Assembly (NCBI GenBank): GCA_002414865.1
Contig: DIAQ01000032.1
Location: 11,226-24,240, forward strand
Length of the DNA: 13,015 nucleotides
Origin: a candidate division Hyd24-12 bacterium UBA5074
GTDB lineage: Bacteria > Fermentibacterota > Fermentibacteria > Fermentibacterales > Fermentibacteraceae
Direction: 5' to 3'
Part shown: in pieces, positions 1 to 5,653 of the stretch
Layout of the letters: each line of letters starts with the position of its first letter
Numbering within the stretch: position 1 is the stretch's first letter
The notes under the pieces: generated by a model
Seen by the model: only the letters and a program-made list of their open reading frames with translations
Told to the model about the DNA's origin: nothing
Database searches by the model: none
Program-made: the position numbers and the translations under genes

Positions 1-59
1 GGTAGAGCAACGGACTGAAAATCCGTGCGTCGACGGTTCAATTCCGCCCCTCGGCACCA
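1..59 (+). tRNA. tRNA-Phe (GAA), 5' end cut by window edge
   Basis: The 3' three quarters of a tRNA can be folded. The anticodon stem is 10-14 with 22-26, and the 7-base loop 15-21 has anticodon GAA at 17-19, which decodes UUC/UUU (Phe). A 5-base variable region lies at 27-31. The T arm has stem 32-36 with 44-48 (one A-C mismatch) around the loop TTCAATT at 37-43. The acceptor 3' strand is 49-55, the discriminator is A56, and CCA at 57-59 is encoded in the DNA. The first bases (acceptor 5' strand and most of the D arm) lie outside the window. It is the only + strand gene seen and converges on the T9SS-type gene that ends at 248. Confidence 0.93.
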
Positions 60-247
60 TCCTCCCCCCGGTCGCAGTCGTACAACAACTTCCTGCCATC
101 TCCGCGCTGATGCTTTCCATTGCGCAGCACGCACCGGCTGGCGTCGCAGGGGCACCAAGTCATTCAAGCATCTCTGTAATTATATGATGAATATAACTAT
201 ACGAAGATATGTGAAATATGTGTTGTCTGACACCAGCTCTACCCGCT
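60..247. other. intergenic region between converging tRNA-Phe and secreted protein gene, with AT-rich stretch
   Basis: No gene is supported here. From about 171 to 232 the sequence becomes strikingly AT-rich, with the near-repeat ATATGTG at about 208-221, in contrast to the high-GC genome. I see no clear T-tailed hairpin for either converging transcript and no copy of the tRNA 3' end that would mark an attachment site inside the window. Confidence 0.5.
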
Positions 248-1705
248 CTACCTGAGACGGACAAGGGTCTTCGAACCCGATGAATTTCCCTGCACGAGTC
301 TGCAGATATAGACCCCGACAGGCAGATCTGATCCTTCAAGGATTGTCGTGTGCACACCAGCCTGCAGATCGTCATCGATCAGGGTCCTCACGACACGGCC
401 GCTGATGTCGAACAGCATCATGCAAGCCTTCCCCGGGGATGGGAGGCTGAAGCTGATCACGGCAGATGATCGGAGCGGATTGGGGAGGATATCCATCGGA
501 AGCTCTGCAACCGAAGGGGCTGGGCTTTCATAGAGGCCCAGATCCTCGTCGCACTCCAGAAGAAGGTAGTCATAATCGCCTGCTCCGTATGACCTTGTTC
601 TACCTCCGACCAGGATGCCGCCATCCGGTTCCAGCTCGAGACAGCTGCCGGCATCGCTATCGGATCCTCCGAACTGGACCTCCCATGCCACGTCGCCTGC
701 GCCGTCAAGACGAAGCAGCCACAGATCATATCCGCCCTGTTCATCGGATCCGTTGAATCCACAGACGATCAGCGCACCTTGCGGAGTGACTTCGATCCAC
801 TCGGCATCATCGTTGCCCGATGGCCCGCCATAGAGGGAATCCCACAGGAATCCTCCACAGTCGTCAAAACTGGCAAGCCACATGTCTGCACAGGCTGGAT
901 TGATTCCGGAATGGCTGTACCCTGCTGCGACGACTCCACCCTCGGGAGTTTCGACGGCATGGCAGAACCGGTCGAATTCACTTCCACCGACAACACTGAC
1001 CCAACTCAAGTTGCCTGATTCATCGGTCTTGATCACGCACCCGTCTGCCGATCCGGCGCTGCCTGATCCGGTCTGTCCCGCAAGGAGATATCCGCCATCG
1101 GCTGTCCCGGTGACCGAAAATGCGCAGTCCTGAGCACCTCCTCCGAACTGTCGTTCCCAGAGCAGCTCCCCTTCCTCGTCGAACCCGGCCAGATACATGG
1201 ATGTGCTATTCTCGAGAAGCAGCCCCTGATAGCCGGTTGTCACGAACGACCCATCAGAGCATTGATACAGGCTGAAGATGCACTCTTCGAGTATGGGGCT
1301 CCCATATGTCCTCTCCCACAGAACAGCCCCCGCACTGTCCGTCCGGACCAGCCATCCATCGCAAAATCCTGCACCACTGGAGTATGTTGTTCCTGACAGC
1401 AGGAAGCCCCCGTCATCTTCCTCGACTACCGAGGACAGGTAGTCGAAGCTCGAACCTCCGAACAGCACAGACCATTCGAGCGCGCCTGACTGATCGGTCC
1501 TGACGAGCCATGCGTCATCAAGTGCAGACCAGGAATCAGAGTTTCCCACAAGTGCGAAACCGCCATCCGTGCATCGAGCCAGGCCGGTGACTTCGTCCCG
1601 GCCAGCTCCACCATATGTCCGATACCATGGAATGCCTGCCGCAGGTCCTGGACCCATGCTCAGGAGCAGGACCGCACTGACCAGCAATAATCCGTGACCG
1701 GGCAC
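248..1705 (-). CDS. secreted seven-repeat beta-propeller-like protein with C-terminal T9SS-type sorting domain
   Basis: The predicted product is an exported 485-residue protein; the function is not known. I chose the GTG at 1705. It has GGAAGG at 1714-1719 eight bases upstream and places a signal peptide (hydrophobic residues 6-16, small residues up to about 24) at the N-terminus, whereas the longer ATG form (from 1813) has a 36-residue leader without signal features and overlaps the upstream gene. Seven repeats follow, each opening with a Trp (W27, W78, W130, W183, W235, W288, W341; spacing 51-53), then a YGG/FGG-like turn, a central DGG[FY] strand and an acidic-Trp-Leu strand. This fits a seven-bladed propeller. 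Residues about 404-485 (DILPNPL start, FDISGRVVRTL centre, LPVGVYICRL, final KTLVRLR) match the Por/T9SS type A or FlgD-Ig-like C-terminal domain that targets proteins for secretion across the outer membrane. Base composition is lower in GC than the right part of the window. Confidence 0.85.
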   Translation of the reverse strand: MPGHGLLLVSAVLLLSMGPGPAAGIPWYRTYGGAGRDEVTGLARCTDGGFALVGNSDSWSALDDAWLVRTDQSGALEWSVLFGGSSFDYLSSVVEEDDGGFLLSGTTYSSGAGFCDGWLVRTDSAGAVLWERTYGSPILEECIFSLYQCSDGSFVTTGYQGLLLENSTSMYLAGFDEEGELLWERQFGGGAQDCAFSVTGTADGGYLLAGQTGSGSAGSADGCVIKTDESGNLSWVSVVGGSEFDRFCHAVETPEGGVVAAGYSHSGINPACADMWLASFDDCGGFLWDSLYGGPSGNDDAEWIEVTPQGALIVCGFNGSDEQGGYDLWLLRLDGAGDVAWEVQFGGSDSDAGSCLELEPDGGILVGGRTRSYGAGDYDYLLLECDEDLGLYESPAPSVAELPMDILPNPLRSSAVISFSLPSPGKACMMLFDISGRVVRTLIDDDLQAGVHTTILEGSDLPVGVYICRLVQGNSSGSKTLVRLR

Positions 1706-1713
1706 GTCCTGTG

Positions 1714-1719
1714 CCTTCC
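1714..1719 (-). promoter_or_regulatory. ribosome binding site deciding the GTG start at 1705
   Basis: GGAAGG on the minus strand lies eight bases before GTG 1705. No comparable site precedes the longer ATG start at 1813, so this site supports the shorter reading frame. Confidence 0.65.
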
Positions 1720-1778
1720 GATGTCTGATGAATATCGTATCGGGGAGTTTCAGAGGATGAGCGACGCTTCTCAGAAAC

Positions 1779-2144
1779 CTACCATTCGAATGTGCTACGA
1801 CAATACCAGACATAGTTCACGCATTCCCAATCGTCAGGAAACATGATCAGGGCCCGGTACTTAGGCATCGGAACCGTCTGGCCATGGAGCATGAGCCAGC
1901 AATCGAGACGCCAAGGTTGATTATGGATGATCGTATATGTTGAGAACCAGCCGAAACTGTAGTCATCGGGCTCTGCCAGATGAAGGCTGTCCTCGAATCC
2001 GCTCTTGTCATTGCTGAGCTGTATTACTGCATAGTCGGCTTCATTGCCAGCCCATGACACCGAACCGGTGAAATAGCAGCGATCTGCGTCATCGGCGACC
2101 GCAACTGCAACAAGGATGCAAAGAAGAGCTATGAGCGCTTTCAT
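1779..2144 (-). CDS. small secreted protein, cysteine-containing, unknown family
   Basis: This is a 121-residue protein that I do not recognise. It starts at ATG 2144 with GGGAGG (2151-2156) six bases upstream; the longer in-frame extension to 2444 has no such site and runs through the intergenic region, so I reject it. Residues 2-17 form a classical signal peptide (hydrophobic core, AVA cleavage site before D18). The mature part of about 104 residues has four cysteines (C23, C82, C108, C115) that could form two disulfides, and is rich in Trp, Tyr and acidic residues, as in small beta-rich periplasmic or surface proteins. There is no lipobox and no T9SS tail. The gene ends 73 bases before the propeller gene, so the two may be co-transcribed and work together at the cell surface. 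GC content is lower than in the genes to the right. Confidence 0.75.
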   Translation of the reverse strand: MKALIALLCILVAVAVADDADRCYFTGSVSWAGNEADYAVIQLSNDKSGFEDSLHLAEPDDYSFGWFSTYTIIHNQPWRLDCWLMLHGQTVPMPKYRALIMFPDDWECVNYVWYCRSTFEW

Positions 2145-2167
2145 CTCATCCCTCCCGGATTGAGTGC

Positions 2168-2200
2168 ATGTAACGATGTCAAGTGGGGGGGGGGCGTCAA
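2168..2200 (-). promoter_or_regulatory. possible promoter region of the secreted-protein pair
   Basis: On the minus strand TTGACG (2200-2195) and TTGACA (2182-2177) resemble sigma-70 -35 boxes. The best downstream -10-like hexamer is a weak TTACAT (2173-2168), 21 bases from the first box across the C10 tract. The match is poor and FCB promoters often differ from the sigma-70 consensus, so this is only a candidate. Confidence 0.25.
2185..2194 (-). repeat. homopolymeric tract of ten G (C10 on coding strand)
   Basis: A run of ten G's on the + strand lies 40 bases ahead of the start codon of the small secreted protein. It is flanked on both sides by the direct repeat GTCAAG (2178-2183 and 2196-2201), which on the coding strand gives TTGACA and TTGACG, both -35-like. 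Tracts of this length are prone to slippage during replication. Confidence 0.9.
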
Positions 2201-2220
2201 GCTCCTCCGGGACGTCCGTG

Positions 2221-2237
2221 ATAAGACGGCATCTTAT
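2221..2237. promoter_or_regulatory. palindrome ATAAGA-N5-TCTTAT in intergenic region
   Basis: A perfect 6-bp inverted repeat with a 5-base centre (cggca) sits between the TIGR02757 gene and the secreted-protein pair. On the + strand it extends by a G-U pair and two further pairs. It could be an operator half-site pair or a weak hairpin; there is no T run to make it a typical terminator. A second, imperfect GC hairpin (arms 2288-2292 and 2300-2304) lies nearer the end of the TIGR02757 gene. Confidence 0.4.
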
Positions 2238-2352
2238 TACATATTGTCGCGGTGCTTGCTGATGTGCTGCCTGCGGCTGGCGTCCGGCGGCACCCCTTCT
2301 GCCGGCGATTGTCTGATTGCATGCAGGGCTGGACGACACGGGGATACGCCGA

Positions 2353-3147
2353 CTACGCGTCGCCCGGACCCAGCTCCAGCTCCTCCAGGAGGGCGGCGGG
2401 GGTGAGATCTCGGCGGATGCCGAAACGCGTGAGGGCGAAGTCATAGCGGACGGGATCGTCGGGCCTCAGCGCGGCGAAGCCCTCGGTGATCTCCCTGACT
2501 GTTCTGATGTCGGCCTGCCTCCTCCGCGTAAGCCCCAGCAGCAGGCCTGTCCTGTGCATGTGCACGTCGAGCGGCACCATGAGCTCCGAGGCCGCCATCC
2601 GCGGACCCCATCCCCCCGGGTCGACCTCGTCGTTCCTCACCATCCACCTCAGGTACAGGTTGAGCCTCTTGCACGCGCTCCCAAGCGACGGCTCGGGCAG
2701 CAGCGTGGAGCGTTCGAGGCCCGCCTCGCGCAGGACGGTCGCGACGAAGCTCCTCTGTCGCGTGATCATGTCGCCGCCGGAGAAAGCCTCCAGGAGGCTT
2801 CCGCCCAGGGCCTTCTGGATGCGCGCCGCCGCGCCTGCGACCGCGAATATCTCCTCGCCGCAGGAGAACCTGTGCCTGTAGCAGGAGTACCCTCCGACGG
2901 GCTCCCCGGAGACGCCTCCGCACAGGAATCGCGACGGCTCGGGGCCGATGCAGTCGAGCACCCTGGCGACGCTCTTCAGGATCTGCTCGACGCGCCCGTA
3001 GGCCAGCCCGGAGGCCACCAGGCCCGCGATCTCCCTGTCGGGGAGCGATGGATAGCGGTAGAGGAACTGCAGGGGATCGGGCTCGACGAAGTCCTTCGAG
3101 TTGTAGCGGAGGTAGAGCCTCTCCAGAGCCTCGCCGAGCCCGGGCAT
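2353..3147 (-). CDS. TIGR02757 / DUF2400 family protein
   Basis: The product is a 264-residue protein of a widespread family of unknown biochemical function, distantly related to the HhH-GPD (endonuclease III-like) fold. The family signatures are clear: SACKRLNLYLRWMVR at 157-171, PLDVHMHR at 192-199 and DPVRYDFALTRFGI at 231-244; the N-terminal SLPDREIAGLVASGLAYGRV at 34-53 also fits. The length is typical of the family. I chose ATG 3147 because it starts right at the family's N-terminus and only two bases after the stop of the preceding gene (TGA at 3152-3150), which suggests translational coupling; the longer frame up to 3414 is out-of-frame readthrough of that gene. The Shine-Dalgarno is weak, in keeping with coupling. 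The preceding genes encode a TM1266-like protein and rubredoxin. Confidence 0.9.
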   Translation of the reverse strand: MPGLGEALERLYLRYNSKDFVEPDPLQFLYRYPSLPDREIAGLVASGLAYGRVEQILKSVARVLDCIGPEPSRFLCGGVSGEPVGGYSCYRHRFSCGEEIFAVAGAAARIQKALGGSLLEAFSGGDMITRQRSFVATVLREAGLERSTLLPEPSLGSACKRLNLYLRWMVRNDEVDPGGWGPRMAASELMVPLDVHMHRTGLLLGLTRRRQADIRTVREITEGFAALRPDDPVRYDFALTRFGIRRDLTPAALLEELELGPGDA

Positions 3148-3149
3148 TC

Positions 3150-3407
3150 TCAGGCCAGCGTCAGGTCCACCCTGCGGGCTACGACGCCGGGCACCACGTT
3201 CAGCTTGCGCTCCAGCTCGGCCTTCTTCTCCTCCTCGCCCACCAGCTCGAGGATTATCAGGCCGCTCTCCGTGCAGTCGTCCAGCACGCCCTCGTGTATG
3301 CCGAGGCGGGTCTTTATCATGCAGCCCCAGCCCGTGAGGATCTGCTGGACCTTTGTGGCGGACTCCTTGCGGTTCGACACCATTATGAGCACAACGGTCT
3401 TGGTCAT
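3150..3407 (-). CDS. small TM1266-like (ACT-fold-like) regulator-type protein
   Basis: The product is an 85-residue protein starting at ATG 3407, with AGGTGGG just upstream. The pattern of a beta strand (TKTVVLIMVSNR, 2-13), a helix with KESATKVQQIL (14-24), a strand with MIKTRLGIHEG (30-40), then SGLIILELVGEEE (48-60), a Lys/Glu-rich helix and VVPGVVARRV (71-80) resembles the small ferredoxin/ACT-like proteins of the TM1266 type. Members of that group are often annotated as putative iron-only hydrogenase system regulators. That family call is by recollection of the pattern. No catalytic or metal motif is visible. It starts seven bases after the rubredoxin stop and ends two bases before the TIGR02757 gene, so the three are almost surely one operon. 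A role in sensing a small ligand is inference. Confidence 0.8.
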   Translation of the reverse strand: MTKTVVLIMVSNRKESATKVQQILTGWGCMIKTRLGIHEGVLDDCTESGLIILELVGEEEKKAELERKLNVVPGVVARRVDLTLA

Positions 3408-3414
3408 GTCCCAC

Positions 3415-3573
3415 CTACTCCGGCTTGAAATCGGACTTCGAGGCGCCGCAGACAGGGCACACCCAGTCGTCGGGGAGGCTCTCCCACGGAGTGCCAGGGG
3501 CAATCCCGCTGTCGGGGTCGCCGGTTTCGGGGTCGTATACCCAGCCGCACACCATGCACACCATTCTCTCCAT
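3415..3573 (-). CDS. rubredoxin
   Basis: The product is a 52-residue rubredoxin, a one-electron carrier with a single iron bound by four cysteines, usual in the oxygen and peroxide defence and redox metabolism of anaerobes. The two ligand pairs are CMVCG (C6, C9) and CPVCG (C39, C42); between them stand the family hallmarks GWVYDPETGDPDSGIAPGT (10-28) and LPDDWVCPVCG (33-43). Size and layout match a canonical stand-alone rubredoxin. Two ATGs in frame are possible (3579 and 3573); AAGGAGG at 3582-3588 is eight bases from 3573 but only two from 3579, so 3573 is chosen. It follows the 119-residue protein gene by 29 bases and precedes the TM1266-like gene by seven. No rubrerythrin or desulfoferrodoxin partner is present in the window. 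Confidence 0.97.
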   Translation of the reverse strand: MERMVCMVCGWVYDPETGDPDSGIAPGTPWESLPDDWVCPVCGASKSDFKPE

Positions 3574-3602
3574 GTACATCTCCTCCTTCTACCGATGGGA
3601 TG

Positions 3603-3962
3603 CTACTCGGCGACGCCTTCCCCGGCGCAGGCCCCGGAGCTGCCGACCCCTTCGCCCGCCAGGTCCATCGCCGAGCGGAAAGCCTCCAGGATGGCGGATT
3701 TCTCCTCGTCCGAGGCCGGCGACAGGAGCTCGAAGCGTATGAGACCCGATTCCAGAGTGCCCGGAGCGCTGCTGCAGCCGTACTCCTCGATCAGGGCCGG
3801 GGCATCCAGCGGATGGCACCTGACATCGAGGAGCACTGATTCTCCGGACGCATCGGCCTCCGCGATGATGCTTCCCCTGAATGTGAAGACCAGATCGGGA
3901 GTGCAGTCGACCTCCTCGAGGACCGAGAGATCGCGCAGAAGGCTGAGGAGGACGCCGTTCAT
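3603..3962 (-). CDS. hypothetical protein, 119 residues
   Basis: I cannot assign a family with confidence. ATG 3962 is preceded by GGAGG four bases upstream. The protein is soluble and acidic, with no signal peptide or membrane segment. A strand-rich centre (LVFTFRGSIIAEAD, 24-37; ESVLLDVRCH, 41-50) is followed by a helix-like LDAPALIEEYG, then ESGLIRFELLSP and a final helix DEEKSAILEAFRSAMDLA. The last 18 or so residues are low-complexity Gly/Ala/Ser/Glu. The pattern ESG-hydrophobic strand-DEE-helix faintly recalls DUF5519-type small proteins, but I would not rely on it. The gene lies between a strong hairpin (3978-4006), which separates it from the membrane cluster, and the rubredoxin gene 29 bases downstream, so it may belong with the rubredoxin group. 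Confidence 0.75.
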   Translation of the reverse strand: MNGVLLSLLRDLSVLEEVDCTPDLVFTFRGSIIAEADASGESVLLDVRCHPLDAPALIEEYGCSSAPGTLESGLIRFELLSPASDEEKSAILEAFRSAMDLAGEGVGSSGACAGEGVAE

Positions 3963-3977
3963 TGTGCCTCCGGGGAC

Positions 3978-4006
3978 GGGCCCCTCCGCACGCGGCGGAG
4001 GGGCCC
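3978..4006 (-). terminator. 12-bp GC hairpin after the membrane cluster, terminator-like without T run
   Basis: Arms 3978-3989 (GGGCCCCTCCGC) and 3995-4006 pair perfectly over 12 bp around a 5-base loop. It starts 10 bases after the stop of the 209-residue membrane protein gene and ends 15 bases before the start of the 119-residue gene. No T run follows in the minus direction, so intrinsic termination would be atypical. It could instead block RNA decay or lower downstream expression. Confidence 0.6.
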
Positions 4007-4015
4007 CGCATCCCG

Positions 4016-4645
4016 TCAGTGGATCAGGTGCAGCCAGTCGGAGAGCAGGAACTGCACCCTGCCGATCAGAAGGCTGATACGACCCATGACCGTGAACCCG
4101 AACGTCGCGCCGAAGCCTATCATGATGATCCAGATGCCCACCTTCGATCCGGTGCCGAAGAACAGGCCCTTGTGAGGCTTCGAGAAGAAGAAGTAGATGA
4201 GCGCGGCGAGGGTTCCGAACACGATGACGATGCTGCCGAGGATCTCGTGCCAGGGCGCCCCCGGGGTGTAGATGGGGATGAGGGTCGCCTGGGTCTGGCG
4301 CAGCACGAGGGCCTGCATGTCGTACGGGAAGGCCACGCCCATGCCGGTCCCGAGAAGGAAGGCGATGGGGTAGCGCGACATCCAGGCTATCTTGGGGAAG
4401 AATCTCGTCACGTACATGAGCCCCAGCACGGCGGGGATGATCAGCAGCCAGTCCTCGCCCCTCGAGAGAGGCAGGACGAGCCTGGGATAGATCATCCGCT
4501 GCCAGCTTATGACCATCGAATAACCGAGCGAGGTTCCGACCACGAGATGCTCTGCCAGACGATAGAGCGGATTCTCCTTGTACAGGAACGAGTAGATCGC
4601 CAGCGTGAAGAGCGCCGCGACCCAGATACCTATGGTTTCGTACAT
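4016..4645 (-). CDS. polytopic membrane protein, 209 residues (membrane cluster gene 4)
   Basis: This is an integral membrane protein of unknown function with about six hydrophobic segments (roughly 4-22, 32-50, 64-81, 92-108, 134-154 and 167-188) and no cleavable signal peptide. ATG 4645 has AGGAGGT upstream at a spacing of eight and lies six bases after the stop of the 330-residue gene. Conserved-looking elements include YKENPLYRLAEHLVVGTSLGY (22-42), FFSKPHKGLFFGTGSKVG (153-170) with a basic cytoplasmic-type loop, and FGFTVMGRISLLIGRVQFL (182-200) near the C-terminus. I see no transporter signature, Walker motif, heme ligand pattern or protease motif. Tight linkage to the three genes upstream suggests a subunit of the same membrane complex (inference). 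It is the last gene before the 3978-4006 hairpin. Confidence 0.82.
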   Translation of the reverse strand: MYETIGIWVAALFTLAIYSFLYKENPLYRLAEHLVVGTSLGYSMVISWQRMIYPRLVLPLSRGEDWLLIIPAVLGLMYVTRFFPKIAWMSRYPIAFLLGTGMGVAFPYDMQALVLRQTQATLIPIYTPGAPWHEILGSIVIVFGTLAALIYFFFSKPHKGLFFGTGSKVGIWIIMIGFGATFGFTVMGRISLLIGRVQFLLSDWLHLIH

Positions 4646-4651
4646 TTCCGC

Positions 4652-5644
4652 CTACCTCCTGGCCTTCAGCGCGGTCTTCTTGTTGAAGCCGCCGGCGAAG
4701 AAGGCGATGTTCCCGAGCACCACCATCAGGATGATGGCGATGTGGGCGAGGGACTGCACGTCCATGCCGCGATAGGCCTTGCCTGTCACGTCGGTATAGC
4801 CGCCCTGGGTCTCCAGGACTTCGTACTCGGCAGCTCCCCTGAGTCCGCCCATCATCCCGACGATCTGCCCCGACTGGATGTACGGGAAGTAGTCGGTCGC
4901 CATGACCGCCGTGACTCCGAAGGCTACTCTGAGGCCGACTCTCGAAGTCCCGTAGATCACCCAGGTCATGCAGGTGGTCGATCCCGCCAGCGTGACGGCC
5001 AGGTCGACGTCGCGAAGGGTCTTGTGAGCCTGGAGTATCGGCATCTCGGGCACCGGGTTCCCATTGGTATCGGTGGGATACTGCGAGGCGATCGATGTGC
5101 CCATGCCCAGGATCACCAGGTAGAAGGACGGCTGGTAGCCGAGGAACGCGTAGTCGACACCCTCGAAGACCCAGCCCCGTGCGCCCTCGGGCAGGGCATG
5201 CCCCGCCGCGGTCCAGGCGGTCTCCAGCGAGTCGCGTCCGGCGAAGCCCGCCGCTCTCATGGATTCCCATTCGGTCCAGGGGACGAACGCGTAGTTGCCG
5301 GGAACGCGCGTATCGAAGATCCCGCCCACGGCCTGCTGTGCAAGGGCCTGACCCAGAGGGTAGTAGGCTGTGATGAACACCGGGACGTGCCTCGAGAACG
5401 CGTGTCTCAGGACGGCGACGCCCATGGGCTGGTTCTCGGCCTCGGTGCCCGGGTCGAAGTCCCAGCCGACGAAGATGGCATCCTCCGGTCCCAGGCTGTC
5501 GACGAGGTTGTAGATGCTCTCCACTTCACGGGTGGGCACCACCGGGAGCCCCATCCTCGCGAAGAAGGGGACTATCACGATGATCGCGATGGCCAGGTAT
5601 ATCCAGCGCCTGTCGATGTTCAGCATCTTCTCCCAGAAGTTCAT
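4652..5644 (-). CDS. membrane protein with extracytoplasmic domain, 330 residues (membrane cluster gene 3)
   Basis: Function unknown. A first membrane segment (about 14-31) is followed by a soluble region of about 130 residues that looks like an alternating alpha/beta fold (EDAIFVGWDFDPGTEAENQP, 54-73; HVPVFITAYYPLGQAL, 86-101). After this come hydrophobic stretches at about 172-187, 213-230 and 236-255, an unusual motif with DYFPYIQSGQIVGMMGGLRG (251-270), and a last membrane segment at 298-318 with a basic tail KKTALKARR. I chose ATG 5644, which has AGGTG about six bases upstream; the GTG at 5653, directly after the upstream stop, would add three residues and cannot be excluded. There is no enzyme signature. 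The soluble portion between membrane segments suggests a sensing or assembly role on the outer face, but topology is inference. Confidence 0.82.
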   Translation of the reverse strand: MNFWEKMLNIDRRWIYLAIAIIVIVPFFARMGLPVVPTREVESIYNLVDSLGPEDAIFVGWDFDPGTEAENQPMGVAVLRHAFSRHVPVFITAYYPLGQALAQQAVGGIFDTRVPGNYAFVPWTEWESMRAAGFAGRDSLETAWTAAGHALPEGARGWVFEGVDYAFLGYQPSFYLVILGMGTSIASQYPTDTNGNPVPEMPILQAHKTLRDVDLAVTLAGSTTCMTWVIYGTSRVGLRVAFGVTAVMATDYFPYIQSGQIVGMMGGLRGAAEYEVLETQGGYTDVTGKAYRGMDVQSLAHIAIILMVVLGNIAFFAGGFNKKTALKARR

Positions 5645-5653
5645 GGCGCTCAC

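Noticed and set aside
1706..1813. Longer N-terminus of the propeller protein from ATG 1813
   Set aside because: It would overlap the upstream gene, put 36 unrelated residues ahead of the signal peptide and has no ribosome site, unlike GTG 1705.
2317..4077. Long + strand open frame of 586 codons opposite the TIGR02757 and rubredoxin genes
   Set aside because: It runs antisense to four well-supported genes, is low in complexity (Arg/Pro/Gly/Ser-rich), and results from the high GC bias that removes stops.
3603..5270. 555-codon minus-strand frame that continues upstream of the 119-residue protein
   Set aside because: Only the last 119 codons are coding; the rest is an off-frame reading of the membrane-protein genes, interrupted by the 3978-4006 hairpin region.
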